Part shown: piece after piece, positions 1 to 8,555 of the stretch | Position numbering within the stretch: position 1 is the first letter of the stretch | Layout of the letters: every line of letters starts with the position of its first letter | Assembly: GCA_011087605.1 (NCBI GenBank) | Contig: JAALLE010000001.1 | Span: 46,261 to 110,260, forward strand | Length of the DNA stretch: 64,000 nt | Direction: 5' to 3' | Source: Hyphomicrobiales bacterium | GTDB lineage: Bacteria > Pseudomonadota > Alphaproteobacteria > Rhizobiales > Rhizobiaceae | Position numbers and translations under genes: made by a program | Notes under the pieces: model-generated | What the model saw: the letters and a program-made list of their open reading frames with translations, nothing else | Database searches by the model: none | What the model was told of the DNA's origin: nothing

Positions 1-1069
1 ATGAATTGGTATGTAGACTTTGGGTTCCGCCCAGAGCTGCACTCATCGCTTCGTAGGCGGTGCGCACGATGTTGTTGTAGGGATCCTGTTCCTGCAGCGA
101 TACGCCAGAGGTCTGGCAATGGGTGCGCAGCATCTGGCTGCGTTCAGATGCGCCGAACTCGGCCATGATTTTCGCCCAAAGGTAGCGCGCTGCCCGCAGC
201 TTCGCCGCTTCCATGAAAAAGCTCATCCCCATGTTGAAGAAGAAGGATAACCGCCCGGCAAATGCATCCACGTCCATCCCTTTTGCAAGGGCTGCGCGAA
301 CGTAATCGCGACCGTCCGCAAGGGTGAAAGCCAGTTCTTGCACAATGGTGCTGCCGGCTTCCTGAATGTGATACCCGGAAATAGAAATCGAATTATATTT
401 GGGCATTTCCTGCGCCGTATATTCAATGATATCGGAGACGATACGCATGCTTGGCTCGGGTGGATAGATATAAGTGTTTCGGACCATGAACTCTTTCAAA
501 ATATCATTTTGAATGGTGCCGGATAGCTGTGACCGCGAAACGCCTTGCTCTTCGCCGGCAACGATAAATGAGGCGAGCACGGGAATAACGGCACCATTCA
601 TCGTCATCGATACCGACATCTGGTCAAGGGGAATGCCGTCAAACAGGGTTTTCATGTCTTCAACAGAGTCGATCGCAACGCCTGCCTTTCCGACATCACC
701 AACTACCCGAGGATGGTCTGAATCATAACCTCTGTGGGTTGCCAGGTCGAATGCGACCGACAGTCCCCTTTGGCCGCCCGCCAGAGCAGCTCGGTAGAAT
801 TTGTTGCTTTCTTCGGCGGTTGAAAACCCGGCATATTGACGGATGGTCCATGGCCGTCCTGCATACATCGTGGCTTTGGGACCCCTGGTATAGGGTGCCA
901 TGCCGGGCAGTGATCCAAGGTGGCCGAGATTTTCGGTGTCCGCCGCGGTGTAGACCGGCTTTACCAAGATGCCTTCCGGCGTCTGCCAGTTAAGCGTTTG
1001 AGCATCACCGCCCTTCATTTCCCTGGATGCCAGGTCAAGCCAGTCTCTGGGTGGTGGTTTAGCAGCCAT
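1..1069 (-). CDS. mcmA: methylmalonyl-CoA mutase, N-terminal part (cut by window edge)
   Basis: Translation of the minus strand from ATG at 1069 gives about 356 residues that run off the left edge without a stop. The start ([20 protein letters not shown]) is followed by family signatures: [22 protein letters not shown], the STAEESN segment, [33 protein letters not shown] and, at the edge, [10 protein letters not shown]. These are typical of the substrate-binding TIM barrel of the large or single-chain mutase. The enzyme is B12-dependent and converts (R)-methylmalonyl-CoA to succinyl-CoA, the last step of propionyl-CoA assimilation. It lies on the same strand as pccA (3.5 kb) and pccB (19.3 kb), which supply its substrate. 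The cobalamin-binding C-terminal domain is outside the window and was not seen. Confidence 0.95.
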   Translation of the reverse strand, partial: MAAKPPPRDWLDLASREMKGGDAQTLNWQTPEGILVKPVYTAADTENLGHLGSLPGMAPYTRGPKATMYAGRPWTIRQYAGFSTAEESNKFYRAALAGGQRGLSVAFDLATHRGYDSDHPRVVGDVGKAGVAIDSVEDMKTLFDGIPLDQMSVSMTMNGAVIPVLASFIVAGEEQGVSRSQLSGTIQNDILKEFMVRNTYIYPPEPSMRIVSDIIEYTAQEMPKYNSISISGYHIQEAGSTIVQELAFTLADGRDYVRAALAKGMDVDAFAGRLSFFFNMGMSFFMEAAKLRAARYLWAKIMAEFGASERSQMLRTHCQTSGVSLQEQDPYNNIVRTAYEAMSAALGGTQSLHTNS

Positions 1070-1302
1070 AGTTCCGTCTCGGGGGTGGACCTCTTTGTCA
1101 TACTGGATACTACCAACAGACCAACTAGCCAAGGCGCAGAACCTGCACTTTCGTCGGATATGGAGCGTTAATATGTGTCGTTAACGAAGTTTTAAGCATT
1201 GCCTTTTCATTCGGGCTTCCCAATGGTTAACTGCAGTAAGCGGGTAAATTAATCTACGCCGGTCGCAAGTCCATTGAATGCGAAATCGGCATGGTGTGAG
1301 TG

Positions 1303-2811
1303 ATGAAGAATTATTTGAGTTTAATCAAAACAGCTGTGCTGATCATATCGTTGGCGGGCATGCTTTCTGTGCCGGCAATGGCACAGGAAACAAAAAAACT
1401 GGGTGGAGGAAAAATTGTCGTCCGGTTATGCCCTGCAAGTTGTGTTGCGGTGAACGGACATGGATTGAGTCCCGGAAAGGAAGTCACCATTTATGAAAAC
1501 CGGTCGGGCTGGGTGCGGGTATCTGAGTTTCTGAACCGCTCCCGTCTGGTCAAGAGTTTTGGCAATTCGATCACCGCAAAGCCAGCCCTTTGGGTGGCCG
1601 CAAGTCAGCTCGCCGGTCAAAAAGCCAAGGCAAAGCCCCGCACGCAGAGATTGTCTGCTCTAAGAAGAATTGCACTGCCAACATTCCGTCCCGGTTCTGT
1701 TTACGTTCAGGCTTCTCAAGCAGAACCGGCAGAACCAGTGGAACAGAACGAAACTCCTGTTGCTGAGCAACCAGCCACAGATGAGGCAGTAGAACCCGAG
1801 GTCGAAACAGTTGAGCAATCAACACCCGTAACTGAAACTCAACCTGTTGATGAAACCGCTTCAAGTGATGGAACAAAACGTCTGCTGACGTGGGATGAAT
1901 TGCAGGCAAAGTTGGCAAAGCAGGCGGCTGCAAAAAGTAATTCAGCCGAAGTGAGTGACGAAGAAAAAGCTGCTGAAGTCAAGCGTGCCGAAACGGCGGC
2001 AGAAGCCAAAGCGGAGGCCGACGCCAAAGCGGTTGAAGAAGCTGAAGCGGCGGAAGCCGCTGAAACAGCCAAATCGGCGGAAGCAGCGGCGGCGACTGCT
2101 GCGGCGGCGGCGGCGAAGGCTGATGAGGAAGCGAAAGCGGCACAAGCCGCTGAAGCTGCAGAAGCCGCCAAAGCCGAACAAGCCAAAGCCAAAGAAGCAG
2201 CAGACCGGGTTAAGCGGCAACAAGCCGAAGCTGCGCTTGAAGCAGCCGAAGTGGCAAAGGCCAAGAAAGCGGCGTTGGCTGCAAAAGCAGAACAGGCCAA
2301 AAAAGTTGCTGAAGCTGAACAAGCAGCAAAGTTGGCTCGCCAACGGGCCGAAGCCGCCGAAAAAGCGGCAGAAGTCAAGCGCGTTGAAGAAGCTAAGAAA
2401 GCCGCCGCCGCCGCGGCTGCAACTGCCGCCGCCGCCGCCGCCAGCACCGAAGCGGACAAGCCGGTCGAAGAGTCGAAGGAACTGGCAGCAGTTGCTGCAA
2501 AGACAGAGGAAGCCGAGGAGCCAATCTACAAAGCTGCGACATCACAACCGATCAAGTTTGGTGAACGACCCAAACAACTGACCAAGGAATTGCTCGACAA
2601 ACGTCTGTCCAAACTACCGGGGCGCAAGAGCAAAGTGGACAAGAATGTCGTGATCGCCCTTCGTCACTATGCGTTGGGTCTGTTGAACAGTGGTGAATGT
2701 TCTGGAATTGCCAAGGGCGGCGCCAGTGCGATGCCGGGTATGCTGTATGTGGTCTGCAGCGACGATCTAACCTATTTGCGCCAGTTTCCGATCAAGGAGG
2801 AAACTTGGTAG
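1303..2811 (+). CDS. secreted Ala/Glu/Lys-rich protein with SH3-like N-terminal domain
   Basis: About 502 residues. A signal peptide (MKNYLSLIKTAVLIISLAG, cleavage after AMA) is followed by a short domain (KIVVRLCPASCVAVNG...GWVRVSEFLNRSRLV) that reads like a bacterial SH3 or SH3-like beta fold. Residues about 210-390 are an uninterrupted Ala/Glu/Lys/Gln-rich helix like the rod of TolA. The last 60 residues form a small conserved-looking domain (ALRHYALGLLNSGECSGIAKGG) containing two cysteines. GTG at 1300 directly precedes the ATG chosen here. I infer an envelope-spanning or periplasmic structural role; no known family is certain. The helix is encoded by near-repetitive GCN/GAA/AAA codons, which creates long artefactual ORFs in other frames. 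Its 3' end overlaps the convergent msrQ-like gene by 40 bp. Confidence 0.8.
   Translation: MKNYLSLIKTAVLIISLAGMLSVPAMAQETKKLGGGKIVVRLCPASCVAVNGHGLSPGKEVTIYENRSGWVRVSEFLNRSRLVKSFGNSITAKPALWVAASQLAGQKAKAKPRTQRLSALRRIALPTFRPGSVYVQASQAEPAEPVEQNETPVAEQPATDEAVEPEVETVEQSTPVTETQPVDETASSDGTKRLLTWDELQAKLAKQAAAKSNSAEVSDEEKAAEVKRAETAAEAKAEADAKAVEEAEAAEAAETAKSAEAAAATAAAAAAKADEEAKAAQAAEAAEAAKAEQAKAKEAADRVKRQQAEAALEAAEVAKAKKAALAAKAEQAKKVAEAEQAAKLARQRAEAAEKAAEVKRVEEAKKAAAAAAATAAAAAASTEADKPVEESKELAAVAAKTEEAEEPIYKAATSQPIKFGERPKQLTKELLDKRLSKLPGRKSKVDKNVVIALRHYALGLLNSGECSGIAKGGASAMPGMLYVVCSDDLTYLRQFPIKEETW
1948..2460 (+). repeat. low-complexity Ala/Glu/Lys codon tract
   Basis: Inside the preceding gene the DNA is a degenerate triplet-phased repeat of gcn, gaa and aaa/aag codons, including runs of gcggcggcg and gccgccgcc. 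It encodes a long charged-alanine helix. Such tracts are prone to slippage, so the length may vary between strains. Confidence 0.8.
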
Positions 2812-3407
2812 GTTACAGCGCTTAAGGCGTGCAAAAGCCTTGGCACTTGCAACAATGCCAGCGGAACAAACCAGACCAACATCTGGTCCAGGAATTGCCC
2901 GATGAACCACCAGTGAAGCAAGGTCAATAGGGCGGCGAAATACGCTGCCATCTGAACTTTTTTCCACCAACGGCCGAGGCTTCGAACACTGAAATCATTG
3001 GACGTTGCGGCAAGTGCCAGCAGGACGATGAAGGCGATCCATCCTGTGGCCAGGGAGATTTCCTCCAGTTCCAGAAATATCAACTCTGCGCTGCCAATTT
3101 GGCGAATGTAGAAAATTGTGTGCAGAAGTCCGTAGCCAAATGCGGCGACGCCGATATAGCGGCGGCGTTTCTGCATCCAGCGCAGGGGCTTCAAAACTAC
3201 CGGCCAGTTGCGACAGAGCCGCATCGCCGGTGTGATGGCCAGCGCCAGGATCATCAACTGGGTGGCCAATAGGCCGCTTTCATACATGATTTCCGCGTAA
3301 TAGCGGTTTTGGCCGACAAAATCGGCAAGCAAGGCTGGCGCTGGTATGAATAATACGATCCATGAAGTGAGGGGCGCGTTCAGCAGGTATTTTGCAAACT
3401 TTGGCAT
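2772..3407 (-). CDS. msrQ: MsrQ/YedZ-like haem-binding membrane protein
   Basis: About 211 residues from ATG 3407; an upstream TTG at 3437 has no ribosome binding site. It has five to six hydrophobic segments and histidines in helices typical of the ferric-reductase-like transmembrane fold (YGLLHTIFYIRQ and LTLLHWWFIGQ), plus the connecting LRWMQKRRRYIGVAAFGYGLLH typical of YedZ/MsrQ. MsrQ is the inner-membrane b-type cytochrome that passes electrons to the periplasmic molybdenum protein MsrP for methionine sulfoxide repair. No msrP gene is next to it here, so the partner must lie elsewhere or differ. The gene is convergent with the Ala-rich gene and their coding ends overlap by 40 bp. Confidence 0.75.
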   Translation of the reverse strand: MPKFAKYLLNAPLTSWIVLFIPAPALLADFVGQNRYYAEIMYESGLLATQLMILALAITPAMRLCRNWPVVLKPLRWMQKRRRYIGVAAFGYGLLHTIFYIRQIGSAELIFLELEEISLATGWIAFIVLLALAATSNDFSVRSLGRWWKKVQMAAYFAALLTLLHWWFIGQFLDQMLVWFVPLALLQVPRLLHALSAVTYQVSSLIGNWRK

Positions 3408-3514
3408 GGTTTTGGTTGCGACAAGTCGTCGACACAAGCAACTAAAGTGTTGGTGAGCGGTGTTTGATGGTCAGTGGAACCCGGTTGTTGGTTCGAGCTG
3501 ATACCGATCGCCGG

Positions 3515-5515
3515 TTATTCAAACTCCATAATAATTTGATCGACAGCCAGACTGTCACCCTGTTCAGCGCAAATATTGGAAACGGTGGCCTTTTTCTCAG
3601 CCCGCAATATGTTTTCCATTTTCATTGCTTCGATGGTCGCCAGAGCCTGCCCCTCCTGAACTTCATCGCCTGCTTGAACATTGATCGACACAACAAGTCC
3701 GGGCATCGGGCAAAGCAGCATCTTGGATGTGTCGGCTGGCACCTTCTCAAGCATAAAATCGTTTAGCTCCGCAACGCGTGGAGACATGATCTGGGCCTGA
3801 TGGGTTGCACCGCGATAGCGAAGTTCATAACCGCCAGCAGTGGATCTGACTTTCACGGCGATTTCTTCGCCATCGACAACGGCCAGCAACAGGGCCATGC
3901 CCGGACGCCAGTCGGTCAGCACTTTCATTTTCGTGCCATCTTCAAACTTGATCCTGGCGCCTTCGTTTTTGGGCTTCATGGTGAGTGGGAAATTTTCGCC
4001 TGACAGGCAAATGACCCAATCCTTGCCAACTCGGCGCTTGTGATTGGTCATTGCGCCGGATATGCGGGTCCGCCTCAACTGGGCGATCATATTCATCACA
4101 GCTGCACAGGCAGCGAGCTTGCGCTTGTCCACGTCGCTGGATTGCACGCCGTCAAATCCGTCGGGATACTCCTCCTCAATAAAGGCAGTCGTGATATTGC
4201 CGCTGATAAATCGCGGGTGATCCATCACAGCCGACAAGAACGGCAGATTGTGCCCGATACCCTCAACTTCAAACGAATCCAACGCGGTTCGCATTGCCTC
4301 CAGCGCAGCAGCGCGATCTTTGCCCCAGGTGCATAATTTGGCGATCATGGGATCGTAATACATCGAGATTTCGCCACCTTCGTAAACGCCGGTATCATTG
4401 CGCACGATATGGCCGTCATGTTCTCCTTCAGCCGGGGGCCTGTAGCGGGTTAAGCGGCCGATTGATGGCAGAAAGTTCCGATAGGGGTCTTCTGCATAAA
4501 GGCGGCTTTCAATTGCCCAGCCGTTTAGCTTTACTTCTTTTTGAGAGACCGACAGTTTCTCCCCATAGGCAACGCGGATCATCTGTTCCACCAGATCAAC
4601 ACCGGTGATCAATTCAGTGACGGGATGTTCAACCTGGAGGCGCGTATTCATCTCTAGAAAGTAGAAATTCTTTTTGCCGTCGACGATAAATTCCACCGTA
4701 CCGGCGCTTGAATAGTCTACCGCTTTTGCAAGGGCGACGGCTTCTTCGCCCATTGCCTTTCTGGTTTTCGCATCAAGAAAGGGAGACGGTGCCTCTTCGA
4801 TGACCTTTTGATTGCGGCGCTGGATGGAGCATTCCCGTTCGCCCAGATAGACGCAATTGCCGTGGGTGTCGCCAAGTACCTGAATTTCAATATGGCGTGG
4901 TTGGGTGACGAATTTTTCAATGAAAATGCGATCGTCGCCAAACGAACTTGCGGCTTCATTTTTCGAGGACTGATAGCCTTCGCGCGCATCTTCATCGTTC
5001 CAGGCAATTCGCATGCCCTTGCCACCACCACCAGCGCTGGCTTTGATCATCACCGGATACCCGATGTCGTTGGAAATCTTGACCGCCTCTTCAGCGTCAT
5101 CAATCAGACCCATATGCCCTGGAACCGTTGAAACGCCGGCCTCCTGGGCCAGTTTTTTGGACGTGATCTTGTCGCCCATTGCTTCGATTGCACCAACCGG
5201 CGGACCGATAAAAGCGACTTTGGCTGCCTTCAAAGCTTCTGCGAATTTGGGATTTTCCGACAAAAATCCATAACCGGGATGAACCGCTTCCGCACCCGAT
5301 TGTTTGATGGCGTCCATTATCTTGTCGATTACGATATAGGATTCTGCTGCCGCCGGAGGGCCGATATGTATCGCCTCATCGGCCATTGAAACATGCAAGG
5401 CATTTTTGTCTGCGTCTGAATAGACTGCCACAGTGCCAATACCCATCTTGCGGGCAGTCTTGATCACACGGCAGGCAATTTCACCCCGGTTTGCGATTAG
5501 AATTTTCTTGAACAA
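3515..5515 (-). CDS. pccA: propionyl-CoA carboxylase, biotin-containing alpha subunit
   Basis: 666 residues from a TTG start at 5515, chosen because GGAGGAGA lies at ideal spacing just upstream and the product then begins with the canonical FKKILIANRGEIACRVIKTAR. The order is biotin carboxylase (ATP-grasp, with ASAGGGGKGMR and the EMNTRLQVEHPVTE active-site loop), a central BT domain, and a C-terminal biotinyl domain ending in MPGLVVSINVQAGDEVQEG and EAMKMENIL, where the Lys is biotinylated. It carboxylates biotin for conversion of propionyl-CoA to (S)-methylmalonyl-CoA with PccB (19331-20863). Methylmalonyl-CoA mutase is downstream on the same strand. Translation from further upstream would add 21 residues unlike the family. 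Confidence 0.96.
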   Translation of the reverse strand: MFKKILIANRGEIACRVIKTARKMGIGTVAVYSDADKNALHVSMADEAIHIGPPAAAESYIVIDKIMDAIKQSGAEAVHPGYGFLSENPKFAEALKAAKVAFIGPPVGAIEAMGDKITSKKLAQEAGVSTVPGHMGLIDDAEEAVKISNDIGYPVMIKASAGGGGKGMRIAWNDEDAREGYQSSKNEAASSFGDDRIFIEKFVTQPRHIEIQVLGDTHGNCVYLGERECSIQRRNQKVIEEAPSPFLDAKTRKAMGEEAVALAKAVDYSSAGTVEFIVDGKKNFYFLEMNTRLQVEHPVTELITGVDLVEQMIRVAYGEKLSVSQKEVKLNGWAIESRLYAEDPYRNFLPSIGRLTRYRPPAEGEHDGHIVRNDTGVYEGGEISMYYDPMIAKLCTWGKDRAAALEAMRTALDSFEVEGIGHNLPFLSAVMDHPRFISGNITTAFIEEEYPDGFDGVQSSDVDKRKLAACAAVMNMIAQLRRTRISGAMTNHKRRVGKDWVICLSGENFPLTMKPKNEGARIKFEDGTKMKVLTDWRPGMALLLAVVDGEEIAVKVRSTAGGYELRYRGATHQAQIMSPRVAELNDFMLEKVPADTSKMLLCPMPGLVVSINVQAGDEVQEGQALATIEAMKMENILRAEKKATVSNICAEQGDSLAVDQIIMEFE

Positions 5516-5605
5516 AGACGTCTCCTCCAAAGCGGCCCCACTATCATTATTCAAGTGGGATCGCTTCGCCAAGTGCATCTTTAGGATAGCTTTGGAATGA
5601 CGGAA

Positions 5606-5974
5606 TTAGCCCCCCTTGAGAAAATCCATGGCCGCACCTTCCTCTTCAAGGCCAAAGGCGCGAATTTCCAGTCCCGGGATCAGTGCGCCCTCAATGACCG
5701 ACGCCTTTGCAATCCAGCCTTCATTGGTCAACACCGCAGCCTTGTCGACTTTGCTGATCAATCCGAACAATTTGGGAAGCATCATGAATTCAACACCAAG
5801 TGCCGCCAAAGTGGGCATCTTGAAGTCGCTGATCCGGTAAAACAATTTGCCGTTTTTCAGATCTTCGCAAAGTTCCACAAGCCGGTTCAGTCCGCTTTCC
5901 ATTGCGGCCGCATCGATTTCCCCGTTCAGCTCAATTTGGATGATTCCGGGTTCTTTGACGTGAATGTCCAACAT
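5606..5974 (-). CDS. SpoIIAA-like/STAS-fold protein
   Basis: 122 residues, from an ATG preceded by AAAAGGAGATA. The pattern LDIHVKEPGIIQIELNGEIDAAAME, then KLFYRISDFKMP and a C-terminal WIAKASVIEGALIPGLEIRAFGLEEEGAAMDFL matches the SpoIIAA-like family (STAS/SEC14-type fold; small soluble proteins often found alone). Function is unknown; a ligand-binding or anti-sigma-antagonist-like role is only inferred from the fold. It lies 91 bp upstream of pccA on the same strand and could be co-transcribed with it. Confidence 0.75.
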   Translation of the reverse strand: MLDIHVKEPGIIQIELNGEIDAAAMESGLNRLVELCEDLKNGKLFYRISDFKMPTLAALGVEFMMLPKLFGLISKVDKAAVLTNEGWIAKASVIEGALIPGLEIRAFGLEEEGAAMDFLKGG

Positions 5975-6079
5975 GACATATCTCCTTTTAAAAACTCTCA
6001 GTTATTAAATGAGGATCGTGATGCGGAGATTCAATAATTGGGCAGTCAGAATCGGCTAATCTACAACTAAAGTTTCTCT

Positions 6080-6397
6080 TCAGCGCAGCTTCACCGCGGT
6101 TCCGTTGGCGGAAACCATCAACATGCTTTTGCCCACCGTTTCATAGTCCAAATCGACACCAATAATTGCATCAGCGCCCAACTCCATGGCTTCCGCAACC
6201 ATGTCACGTGTGGCCGCTTCGCGGCCAGCGGCAAAGACTTTTTGGTAGCCGCCGGACCGGCCACCGACAATATCACGCACGCTGGCGAATATGTCTCGAA
6301 ATACATTGGCGCCAAATACAGCTTCTCCGGCAACCAGGCCTAGAACCTGCACAATTTCCTTGTTTGGCACAGTGTGGGTGGTGGTAATGATTATCAT
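6080..6397 (-). CDS. YbjQ/UPF0145 family protein
   Basis: 105 residues from ATG 6397, preceded by GAGAGATCGCC. The sequence MIIITTTHTVPNKEIVQVLGLV, the central GRSGGYQKVFAAGREAATRDM, and ELGADAIIGVDLDYETVG are the hallmarks of the YbjQ family, which forms a pentameric beta-alpha barrel sometimes called heavy-metal-binding. No enzymatic role is established. It lies upstream of the SpoIIAA-like gene on the same strand, with about 105 bp between. Confidence 0.85.
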   Translation of the reverse strand: MIIITTTHTVPNKEIVQVLGLVAGEAVFGANVFRDIFASVRDIVGGRSGGYQKVFAAGREAATRDMVAEAMELGADAIIGVDLDYETVGKSMLMVSANGTAVKLR

Positions 6398-6494
6398 TGG
6401 CGATCTCTCGGTTTTTGAGCCTTGTCCCAACAACGCCTATCACATTTGATTTGACTGCAACATCACCGGGAGCGGTTGACAATGGGTGAATTGA

Positions 6495-6514
6495 ATATAA
6501 CATATAAGTTATAT
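6495..6514. promoter_or_regulatory. inverted repeat upstream of ArsR-type regulator
   Basis: Perfect 7-bp arms ATATAAC and GTTATAT separated by six bases, ending 16 bp before the ATG of the ArsR-like gene. ArsR/SmtB regulators bind AT-rich imperfect palindromes overlapping their own promoters, so this is the likely autoregulatory operator. Confidence 0.55.
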
Positions 6515-6530
6515 AAGGAATATGTTCTGA

Positions 6531-6896
6531 ATGGAAACTTCGCAAGAAACCCAGCCACGATTGGATGCTGTATTTTCCGCGTTATCCGACCCGACGCGCC
6601 GGGCAATTCTGGAGCGTCTGGCCCAAGGGCAGGCAACGGTTAACGAGCTAGCCGCGCCATTTGCCATGAGCCAACCAGCGGTATCGCGCCATTTGAAGGT
6701 TCTGGAGAACGCCGGATTGATCGAGCGCGATGTTGATCAACAGCGCCGACCGGCGCGATTGAAGGCGCAACATATGTCTGCGGCGGCTGATTGGCTGTCG
6801 GAGTTTGAACAGTTTTGGACCACGAGTTTCAATCAACTCGATGGAATACTAGCCAGCATGAAACTGGCAAAATCGGAGGAAAGTGACAGTGAGTAA
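6531..6896 (+). CDS. ArsR-family winged-helix regulator
   Basis: 121 residues. The segment RLDAVFSALSDPTRRAILERL, then TVNELAAPFAMSQPAVSRHLKVLENAGLIER, is the classical ArsR helix-turn-helix. No cysteine metal-site motif (ELCVCDL) is present, so metal sensing is unlikely. The family member paired with an SRPBCC protein usually controls that neighbour. The downstream SRPBCC gene overlaps the end of this gene, and an AT-rich palindrome lies just upstream, so this is a self-regulated two-gene operon. Confidence 0.9.
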   Translation: METSQETQPRLDAVFSALSDPTRRAILERLAQGQATVNELAAPFAMSQPAVSRHLKVLENAGLIERDVDQQRRPARLKAQHMSAAADWLSEFEQFWTTSFNQLDGILASMKLAKSEESDSE

Positions 6897-7392
6897 ACTG
6901 CCAGAATACATATTGGACCGGATTTTTGACGCGCCTCGCGCCATGGTCTGGCAAGCTTGGACGGATCCCGAACTTCTGGCCCGCTGGTATGGTCCAGGCG
7001 TGGAAACCATTATTCACGAATTCAATCTTACGGTTGGTGGTTTTTGGCTCAATGAAATGAAATGGGGCGAAAAATCCATGTTGAGCAAGGCAGTCTTCAC
7101 CCAGGTAAACGAAAATGAATTGCTGGTCTGGGATCATTCTGCCGCAGACGAAAGCTGGAACATCGTTTCCAATCCGATGATGCCGGATTGGCCAAAAACA
7201 CTGCACACCGTGGTCAGTTTTGAAGATGCCGGTGACAAAACCCGGGTGCGACTCGTCTGGACCCCTGTTGGTGCTTCACAGGCCGAACTCGACTGCTTCA
7301 GCGGCGCCATGAACAATATGGGTAAAGGCTGGGAATCAGGCTATGCGATCATGGATCAGATTTTTGCCGAGCTGCAAAATTCCAATGCCTAA
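6889..7392 (+). CDS. SRPBCC/AHSA1 domain protein
   Basis: 167 residues from GTG 6889; an upstream GTG at 6883 is only 3 bases from GGAGG, while 6889 sits at the normal 9. The sequence YILDRIFDAPRAMVWQAWTDPELLARWYGPG is the signature of the AHSA1/START-like ligand-binding fold, and MNNMGKGWESGYAIMDQI is the usual terminal helix. Members bind hydrophobic ligands; the specific ligand is unknown. It overlaps the upstream arsR-like gene by 8 bp, so translation is probably coupled. Confidence 0.88.
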   Translation: MSKLPEYILDRIFDAPRAMVWQAWTDPELLARWYGPGVETIIHEFNLTVGGFWLNEMKWGEKSMLSKAVFTQVNENELLVWDHSAADESWNIVSNPMMPDWPKTLHTVVSFEDAGDKTRVRLVWTPVGASQAELDCFSGAMNNMGKGWESGYAIMDQIFAELQNSNA

Positions 7393-7763
7393 AATTTTGA
7401 TTCATTCGTCCACAATGTCGGATCAAAGGCGTTGGGGAAGCTTTTTTCGGCAACGGGTCGGTTGATAATCATCATCGCGTCATAGTCAGCCGGATCGAAT
7501 GACTGGTCCGCGGCAATGACCTCGCGGCCCAGCAACCAACCAAGACGGCCAGCATCAAGATTGCCGCGAACAAATGGTTCATCGCCAAAATGCTTGACCA
7601 GACACGCCATAAAGTTTTCGTCGGCAGTTCGGTCGCGGGGATTGCGGTCCGCATATCGCTCTTTGGCGACAATTTTTGTAGCGCCCTTGGGATTGTCGCG
7701 GCGAATGGTGAACTGGAAGTCGGTGCCGGGAAGCCGGGATGGAAAACCTCGATGTTTATGCAT
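7389..7763 (-). CDS. hypothetical protein
   Basis: About 124 residues from ATG 7763; a TTG at 7829 would overlap the end of pmtA. It is a soluble basic/acidic mix (FPSRLPGTDFQFTIRRDNPKG...FMACLVKHFGDEPFVRGNLDAGRLGWLLG...ADYDAMMIINRPVAEKSFPNAFDP) with no signal peptide or membrane segment. I recognise no family. It lies 35 bp downstream of pmtA on the same strand, so it is probably co-transcribed, and it overlaps the convergent SRPBCC gene by 4 bp. Confidence 0.6.
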   Translation of the reverse strand: MHKHRGFPSRLPGTDFQFTIRRDNPKGATKIVAKERYADRNPRDRTADENFMACLVKHFGDEPFVRGNLDAGRLGWLLGREVIAADQSFDPADYDAMMIINRPVAEKSFPNAFDPTLWTNESKF

Positions 7764-7798
7764 CGTCGCCAAGCTGAATTTGGGAAATTTCCGCGTTC

Positions 7799-8401
7799 TT
7801 ACACCATTGATACGCGTCGATAAACCCAAAGCCGTGCAGGTGGCACGTTACGTACCATCCAGTCCAGCGGTTCCACGGTGTAAGTTGACCAGTTAGGTGG
7901 AATTGGAGACTTGGGGCCGTAGGAAAACTGCACCACTGGGCGCCCTGGATTGAGTCGGTCGAGAAGGTCGTCGAGCAAACGGATACGGCTATCGAGGGGG
8001 AAATTAAGCAACGGGATTCCCGAAATGATTGCATCGAACTTACGTCCCTCCAAATCCGGGAGAACTGAATTCAAATTGAAGGCGTCACCATGCAGAAAGT
8101 TGACGCCTGGAAATGACGATTGCAGATCTGGCAGGAAACATTCTGAAAATTCAACGCTGTAAAGCTCTTCTGGTGGAATGCCTTTGTCGAGAATAGCCTT
8201 GGTGATTACGCCAGTGCCTGGTCCAAGCTCGAGGACTGGATTTCCAGAATCTTCATTGATCAAACTGACCATTTTTCGTGCTGTGCTAACGCTGGTGGGC
8301 AATACAGCCCCTACAGCCTTAGGTTGATCGATCCAGTTTTTGAAAAACTTTATTTCTTCGTCAAAGCGTTTGCTGACCTTTCGAGCAAGCCTAGCGGCCA
8401 T
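7799..8401 (-). CDS. pmtA: phospholipid N-methyltransferase
   Basis: 200 residues from ATG 8401 (a GTG lies at 8404). It opens with FDEEIKFFKNWIDQPKAVGAVLPTS, the membrane-binding helix of Rhizobium/Rhodobacter-type PmtA, followed by the SAM motif VLELGPGTGVITKAIL, the acidic YSVEFSECF, LHGDAF and the motif IISGIPLLNFP. It also resembles rRNA adenine dimethylases, but the N-terminal helix and length favour PmtA. The family methylates phosphatidylethanolamine three times to phosphatidylcholine at the inner membrane. Confidence 0.82.
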   Translation of the reverse strand: MAARLARKVSKRFDEEIKFFKNWIDQPKAVGAVLPTSVSTARKMVSLINEDSGNPVLELGPGTGVITKAILDKGIPPEELYSVEFSECFLPDLQSSFPGVNFLHGDAFNLNSVLPDLEGRKFDAIISGIPLLNFPLDSRIRLLDDLLDRLNPGRPVVQFSYGPKSPIPPNWSTYTVEPLDWMVRNVPPARLWVYRRVSMV

Positions 8402-8555
8402 CACTCAGTCCCTTCGAATCGATCTGTGAACCAGAGCGACACTATAAAGTCAGAATGCGACAAGACCAAGACGGTGAAATTAAGATGCCGATATTGTGAA
8501 GACCAATAGATCCTTTGTTTCAGTCATTTGCTGATACTCTAAAGCCCGCTGAATT

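Noticed and set aside
1839..2581. Long Ala/Arg-rich ORFs in other frames (133-208 residues on both strands)
   Set aside because: They mirror the GCN/GAA/AAA triplet tract of the real gene; low-complexity products without start sites.
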